This document shows, piece after piece, positions 6,091 to 9,892 of a DNA stretch of 9,892 nt (position 1 is its first letter; each line of letters begins with the position of its first letter). A model generated the notes under the pieces. It made no database searches, was not told where the DNA came from, and saw nothing but the letters and a program-made list of their open reading frames with translations. The position numbers and the translations under genes were made by a program. The DNA is taken from contig CAKUAK010000111.1 in the NCBI GenBank assembly GCA_934636325.1, forward strand, positions 1 through 9,892. The letters run 5' to 3'. Source of the stretch: an uncultured Eubacteriales bacterium. GTDB lineage: Bacteria; Bacillota; Clostridia; Oscillospirales; Butyricicoccaceae.

Positions 6091-6549
6091 ATGAAAAAAG
6101 ATGTTTTGATATCCATCCAGGGCCTCCAGAGCATGGACGACCCCGGGACCGATGAGGTCACCCTTACCACCGAGGGGCGCTTTTACCGCAAGGCCGACAA
6201 TTACTATCTGGTCTATGACGAAAGCGAGGTCACCGGCTTCGAGGACACCCGCACCACAGTCAAGATAAGCGGAGACGGGCAGGGCGTGACGGTCACCCGC
6301 TCGGGCAAATATCCCTCCCTTCTCTCCTTCCGCCCCGACGTCAGGCACATGGGCCTTTACAACACCGAATACGGCGGCATAACCATTGCCGTCGCCACCC
6401 GTTCGATCGACAGCAGCCTGACCGACGACGGCGGCCGCATCCATGTCGACTATGACATCGAGTTCCAGCACGCCCATCTCAGCTCCAACAGCCTGACCAT
6501 CGACGTGCGTCCCCTTCCCCTTCAGCCGGGCGGGACGGTCAGCCTTTAA
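6091..6549 (+). CDS. ywiB: DUF1934 / YwiB family beta-barrel protein
   Basis: A complete 152-residue soluble protein of the DUF1934 family, whose Bacillus subtilis member YwiB is predicted to adopt a calycin-like beta-barrel of unknown ligand. The family layout is clear: N-terminal KKDVLISIQGLQ, then LTTEGRFYRKADNYYLVYDESEVTGFEDTRTTVKI (about 25-59), GLYNTEYGGITIAVATRSI (about 88-106), and the C-terminal GGRIHVDYDIEFQHAHLSSNSLTIDV (about 113-138). It lacks a signal peptide or membrane segment. The ribosome binding site (GAAAGG) is about 13 bases from the ATG, further than usual, and a GC-rich hairpin precedes it, so translation may be modest. It is followed after 41 bases by argS, the same order as in Bacillus subtilis, and probably shares its transcript. 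No function should be claimed beyond the family. Confidence 0.9.
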   Translation: MKKDVLISIQGLQSMDDPGTDEVTLTTEGRFYRKADNYYLVYDESEVTGFEDTRTTVKISGDGQGVTVTRSGKYPSLLSFRPDVRHMGLYNTEYGGITIAVATRSIDSSLTDDGGRIHVDYDIEFQHAHLSSNSLTIDVRPLPLQPGGTVSL

Positions 6550-6590
6550 ATACCAAAGTCAAAAATCACAATTCGAAAGGAATCCGAAAT

Positions 6591-8336
6591 ATGAACGCCA
6601 CCCAGCAGGCTGTTAACGAAGCCTCCAATATCATCATGCAGGGATACCGCACGGCCTGCGAGAAGGGCCTTCTGCCCGCCTCAGACAGCATCCCCGCGCC
6701 GACCGTCGAGGTCCCCAAGGATCCCAAAAACGGCGATTATGCCTCTTCCTTCGCCATGCAGAGCGCCCGCGCGCTGCGCTGCGCCCCCATCAAGACGGCC
6801 CAGGCCATCTGCGAAAACGCCGATCTTTCGGGCACCCATTTTTCCTCGATAGAATACGCCGCCCCCGGCTTCATCAACCTGCGCCTCGGCCACAGCTGGT
6901 ATGAGAGCGTGCTTGAGGCCATCGGCAGCGAAAAGGATGATTACGGCCGCAGCACCCGCCCCGATCCCCAGAAGATCATGGTCGAGTTCGTATCGGCCAA
7001 CCCCACCGGCCCGATGCACATGGGCAACGCCCGCGGCGGCGTTCTGGGCGATACCCTCGCCGAGGTCCTCTCCCGCTCCGGCCACACTGTCACCCGCGAG
7101 TTCTATGTCAACGACGCCGGCAACCAGATCGACAAGTTCGCCCATTCGATACAGGCCCGCTTCATGCAGCAGATCTATGGCGAGGATGCCTATGAGTTCC
7201 CCGAGGACGGCTATCACGGCGACGACATAAAGGCCCTTGCCGCAAATTATATCAAAGAGCACGGCGACGGCCTCAAGGACGCCCCCGAGGACGAGCGCCT
7301 CAACGCCCTTGCCGAATACGGCCTTGCCGTCAACATCCCCAAGATGAAGGCCGACCTTCTGCGCTATGGCATCGAATACGACAACTGGTTCTTCGAGAGC
7401 ACTCTGCACAAGGGCTATATCGAAGATACGGTGGCCAAGCTGACCGAAAAGGGCTTCACCTATGAAAACGAAGGCGCGCTTTGGCTGCGCACCTCCAAGA
7501 TACTCCACGACGTATATACCGCCCAGGGCAAGACCGAAGAGCAGATCGAAAAGCTGGAGCTCAAGGACGACGTCCTGCGCCGCGGCAACGGCTTCTATAC
7601 CTATTTCGCCGCCGATATCGCCTATCACCGCAACAAGCTGGAGGAGCGCGGATATGACGTCGCCATCAATATCTGGGGCGCCGACCATCACGGCCACGTC
7701 GCCCGCCTCAAGGGCGCTCTCGACGCCCTCGGCCTCGACGGCGAGCACAGGCTTGAGGTCGTGCTCATGCAGCTTGTCCGCCTCATGCAGGACGGCCAGG
7801 TCGTCCGCATGTCCAAGCGCACCGGCAAGGCCATCGCCCTTTCCGACCTGCTTGACGATATCCCCGTCGATTCGGCACGCTATTTCTTCAACTCCCGCGC
7901 CTATGACAGCGCCCTCGACTTCGACCTCGACCTCGCCGTCCGTCAGGACAGCGAGAATCCGGTATATTATGTCCAGTACGCCCACGCAAGGTGCAAGAGC
8001 ATCATGAAGGCGCTGGCCCAGGACGGCATAAACACACAGCCCGAGAAGGTCCGGCTCGAGCTGCTGACCGACCCCGCCGAGATCGAACTGATCCGCCAGC
8101 TCTCCCGCCTGCCCGAGGAGATCCGCCTGGCCGCCGATTCCCGCGATCCCTCGCGCCTCAACCGCTATGCCTCCGAGTGCGCCACGGCCTTCCATCACTT
8201 CTATACCGTCTGCCGCATCAAGGAGGCCGCCACCCCCGAGCTGCGCGACGCCCGAATCTATCTTGTCAACTGTGTGGCCCAGGTCATCCGCAATACCCTT
8301 GACGCCCTCGGCGTAAAGGCCCCCGACCATATGTAA
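6591..8336 (+). CDS. argS: Arginyl-tRNA synthetase
   Basis: A complete 581-residue class I aminoacyl-tRNA synthetase that charges tRNA-Arg with arginine in the cytoplasm. The N-terminal additional domain covers about residues 1-110, with the NGDYASSFAM segment at 47-56. The HIGH signature appears as HMGN (143-146) within SANPTGPMHMGNARGGVLGD, a variant common in Firmicutes ArgRS. YVNDAGNQ (172-179), the ADIAYHRNK segment (341-349) and WGADHHGHV (362-370) are typical of the catalytic core. The KMSKS loop is VRMSKRTGK (405-413). A DALR-type anticodon-binding domain occupies about 457-581 and ends in the usual LGVKAPDHM. The ATG is preceded by GAAAGGA (6575-6581) at good spacing. Length is normal and no key residue is missing. 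It lies second in the ywiB-argS unit and is followed by a strong terminator. Confidence 0.98.
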   Translation: MNATQQAVNEASNIIMQGYRTACEKGLLPASDSIPAPTVEVPKDPKNGDYASSFAMQSARALRCAPIKTAQAICENADLSGTHFSSIEYAAPGFINLRLGHSWYESVLEAIGSEKDDYGRSTRPDPQKIMVEFVSANPTGPMHMGNARGGVLGDTLAEVLSRSGHTVTREFYVNDAGNQIDKFAHSIQARFMQQIYGEDAYEFPEDGYHGDDIKALAANYIKEHGDGLKDAPEDERLNALAEYGLAVNIPKMKADLLRYGIEYDNWFFESTLHKGYIEDTVAKLTEKGFTYENEGALWLRTSKILHDVYTAQGKTEEQIEKLELKDDVLRRGNGFYTYFAADIAYHRNKLEERGYDVAINIWGADHHGHVARLKGALDALGLDGEHRLEVVLMQLVRLMQDGQVVRMSKRTGKAIALSDLLDDIPVDSARYFFNSRAYDSALDFDLDLAVRQDSENPVYYVQYAHARCKSIMKALAQDGINTQPEKVRLELLTDPAEIELIRQLSRLPEEIRLAADSRDPSRLNRYASECATAFHHFYTVCRIKEAATPELRDARIYLVNCVAQVIRNTLDALGVKAPDHM

Positions 8337-8344
8337 GCATCTGC

Positions 8345-8360
8345 CGCCGCAGCTGCGGCG
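8345..8360. repeat. 16-bp GC-rich palindrome after argS
   Basis: CGCCGCAGCTGCGGCG is a perfect palindrome starting 8 bases after the argS stop and ending just before the terminator. As RNA it would form a 6-bp stem with a 4-base loop. It may stabilise the 3' end of the argS mRNA, but short GC palindromes are not rare at this base composition. Confidence 0.4.
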
Positions 8361-8362
8361 CT

Positions 8363-8393
8363 GAAAAAGCCTGACCGCGTGTCAGGCTTTTTC
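8363..8393 (+). terminator. Rho-independent terminator after argS
   Basis: A perfect 13-bp inverted repeat (GAAAAAGCCTGAC at 8363-8375 and its complement at 8381-8393) with a CGCGT loop. The plus-strand side ends in GGCTTTTTC, a five-base U tract. It ends transcription of ywiB-argS 27 bases after the argS stop. The A-rich left flank makes it formally bidirectional. Confidence 0.92.
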
Positions 8394-8435
8394 CACAATA
8401 ATACGATATTTCAAGATAAGAAAAGGAGAGATAAA

Positions 8436-9857
8436 ATGAAACGCAGACTGGTCTCGCTGTTATGCGTCATCTCGGTCATCATCGCCATCTGTCCCACGGC
8501 GCTGGCCCTGACGCCCCAGGAGGACATGGCCCGCATGGATCAGGTCATCGCCTTCATCGAGCAGAAGGGTCTCGATTACGGCGGAGAGGATGTCCTTCGC
8601 CGCGGCCTTGAGGAAATGTTCCGCCGCGACCCCGAGAGCTTCGATCTGCTGATGGATTCCATACTGTCGAGCTATGATCCCCACTCGACCTATGTCCCCG
8701 CCGGCGGCTATGACACGGCCTTCCCGTCGGTCGACAGCTATGCCGGCATAGGCGTCACCCTCTCTAAAGAGGGGCTGCACACCATGGTGTCGGAGATAAG
8801 CCCCTATGGCCCGGCGGCCAAAACAGGCCTCCTGCCCGGCGATATTCTGACACAGATCAACGGCAATGATGTCACGGCCTCTACCCTTGAGCAGACGGCC
8901 GAGCTGCTGCGCGGCGCAGAAGGCGAGAAGATCACCCTTTCGGTCGACCGAGCCGGAACGGCCCTGACCTTCGAGATGACAAGATCTGCCGTCACGACCC
9001 CCAACCTCGTCTCCCGCGGCCTTGGGAACGACCTCTATTACATCAAGATATCCCGCTTTGACGACGCCTATACCTATATGCTCTTCTCCGACGCCGTATC
9101 GGCCATGAAGGAGGCGGGCAGCCGCGGCCTCGTCCTCGATCTGCGCGGCAACCCGGGCGGCGAGATCAATATGGTCATGAACTTCATCAACAAGCTGATC
9201 CCCGACGACGGCAAAACATACTTCACCCTGCGCACCCGCGACGGCCGCGAGAGCAGCTATGTCTCGACGGGACGCGGCCTGCGCCTTGAAAAAGGCATCG
9301 TCATACTCTGCGACGGCGGCAGCGCGTCGGCATCGGAGATAATGACCTCTGCCCTCCACGACCTCGGCTATGCCGTCACGGTCGGCCAGACGACCTATGG
9401 CAAGGCGAGGGGCCAGAACCATGTCGTATTTGAGGACGGCGCGGCCGCCGTGCTGACGACGGTGCAGCTCGTCCCGCCCTCGGGCGTCGATTACGAGGGG
9501 GTCGGCCTGACACCCGACTATGTTGTCGAAAATACCGTTGCGGCACACCCGGCGGCCGCCTGCCGCAAGCTGTCCTTCCGCCAGCTGTCGATCGGCGCCA
9601 AGGGCCTAAACGCAAGCGATCTTCTTGCCGCCCTGCGGGCCATAGGATATATGGATGATAACGGTACACACAGCAGCTTCGACCGCGAGATGATGGCGGC
9701 CGTCAACAGCTTCCGGACCGATATGGGCCTCGAACCGATGACCTATGTCAACGCCCAGACGGTCAACATGATAAACTCGGCGCTGACCTCGATGTCCCGC
9801 CTGACGTCGGTCAACGATCTCCAGCTGGCAAAGGCCGTCGAGCTGCTGAGCAAATAA
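8436..9857 (+). CDS. Secreted S41 C-terminal processing protease with PDZ and C-terminal PG-binding-like domain
   Basis: A 473-residue serine protease of the CtpA/CtpB/Prc family. A signal peptide (MKRRLVSLLCVISVIIAICPTALA, probable cleavage near residue 24) or a retained N-terminal anchor places it outside the membrane. A PDZ domain spans about 100-185 (GIGVTLS, GDILTQING). The S41 core contains LDLRGNPGG (234-242) and the catalytic dyad Ser298 in GGSASASE and Lys323 in TYGKARGQ, 25 residues apart as in CtpB, with Gln327 also conserved. Residues about 380-448 resemble a degenerate peptidoglycan-binding domain (LLAALRAIGYMDDNG, AAVNSFRTDMGL). I chose the ATG at 8436 because AAGGAG lies at 8423-8428 and the hydrophobic leader begins there; an in-frame ATG at 8379 lies inside the terminator hairpin. 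Substrate is unknown. No clear promoter fits in the short gap after the terminator. Confidence 0.93.
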   Translation: MKRRLVSLLCVISVIIAICPTALALTPQEDMARMDQVIAFIEQKGLDYGGEDVLRRGLEEMFRRDPESFDLLMDSILSSYDPHSTYVPAGGYDTAFPSVDSYAGIGVTLSKEGLHTMVSEISPYGPAAKTGLLPGDILTQINGNDVTASTLEQTAELLRGAEGEKITLSVDRAGTALTFEMTRSAVTTPNLVSRGLGNDLYYIKISRFDDAYTYMLFSDAVSAMKEAGSRGLVLDLRGNPGGEINMVMNFINKLIPDDGKTYFTLRTRDGRESSYVSTGRGLRLEKGIVILCDGGSASASEIMTSALHDLGYAVTVGQTTYGKARGQNHVVFEDGAAAVLTTVQLVPPSGVDYEGVGLTPDYVVENTVAAHPAAACRKLSFRQLSIGAKGLNASDLLAALRAIGYMDDNGTHSSFDREMMAAVNSFRTDMGLEPMTYVNAQTVNMINSALTSMSRLTSVNDLQLAKAVELLSK

Positions 9858-9867
9858 AAAGCATTTC

Positions 9868-9892
9868 AAAAGCCTCCCTTGTGTAAAGGGAG
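9868..9892 (+). terminator. Terminator-like stem after the protease, cut by the window end
   Basis: CTCCCTT (9874-9880) pairs with AAGGGAG (9886-9892) around a GTGTA loop, 16 bases after the protease stop. The left flank AAAAGCC (9868-9874) would match GGCTTTT beyond the edge, the pattern of the other two terminators here. Alternatively it is the start of a dispersed repeat with a similar CCTCCCTT hairpin, of the kind found in some clostridial genomes. The missing sequence decides. Confidence 0.5.

Noticed and set aside
6681..8330. 549-codon minus-strand open frame opposite argS
   Set aside because: Long but antisense to an intact arginyl-tRNA synthetase, low in complexity (Gly/Ala/Val/Asp rich) and without any start signal. 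The bias of the argS codons creates it.
8379..8435. N-terminal extension of the protease from an upstream in-frame ATG at 8379
   Set aside because: The ATG lies inside the terminator stem-loop and lacks a ribosome binding site. The start at 8436 has a good AAGGAG and begins a proper signal peptide.
8460..9548. 362-codon minus-strand open frame opposite the S41 protease
   Set aside because: Shadow of the protease gene with no recognised domain or ribosome binding site.
1..9892. CRISPR array, tRNA or rRNA genes, insertion sequence or phage genes
   Set aside because: I saw no regularly spaced repeats, cloverleaf-like segment, transposase, integrase or phage-like product on either strand.

Overview
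The window reads as an ordinary, moderately GC-rich chromosomal segment of a Gram-positive anaerobe of the Clostridia, probably near the Oscillospirales. The evidence is strong AGGAGG-type ribosome binding sites, vegetative (sigma-A type) promoters, Firmicutes-typical families (DUF975, YcxB, DUF1934 next to argS) and a four-gene sodium-pumping oxaloacetate decarboxylase with a separate biotin protein. The taxonomic placement is inference from gene content and style.

Layout. Positions 1-2283 (minus strand) hold a three-gene unit read leftward: a YcxB-like membrane protein, a VanH-like D-lactate (D-2-hydroxyacid) dehydrogenase, and a DUF975 membrane protein that runs off the left edge. A good extended -10 promoter lies at 2328-2356. 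Positions 2438-5790 (minus strand) hold a compact decarboxylase operon, oadA - oadG - biotin carrier - oadB, closed by a 12-bp stem terminator at 2391-2419. Positions 5791-6090 form a divergent control region with a strong rightward promoter, two inverted repeats and a GC-rich leader hairpin. Positions 6091-8336 (plus strand) carry the ywiB (DUF1934) - argS pair, ended by a perfect 13-bp stem terminator. Positions 8436-9857 (plus strand) carry a secreted S41 C-terminal processing protease, followed by a terminator-like stem cut by the right edge.

How the genes work together. OadA carboxyltransferase moves the carboxyl group of oxaloacetate to biotin on the carrier protein. OadB decarboxylates carboxybiotin in the membrane and exports sodium, and OadG anchors the complex. 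The pyruvate formed could be reduced to D-lactate by the dehydrogenase in the next transcription unit; this metabolic link is plausible but not demonstrated by the sequence. YwiB-ArgS is a housekeeping pair, and the protease is an independent cell-envelope gene.

I found no mobile element, CRISPR array, tRNA, rRNA or clearly new system. The least explained parts are the symmetric sites and leader in the oadA/ywiB divergent region, and the unusual grouping of a VanH-like dehydrogenase with two uncharacterised membrane proteins.
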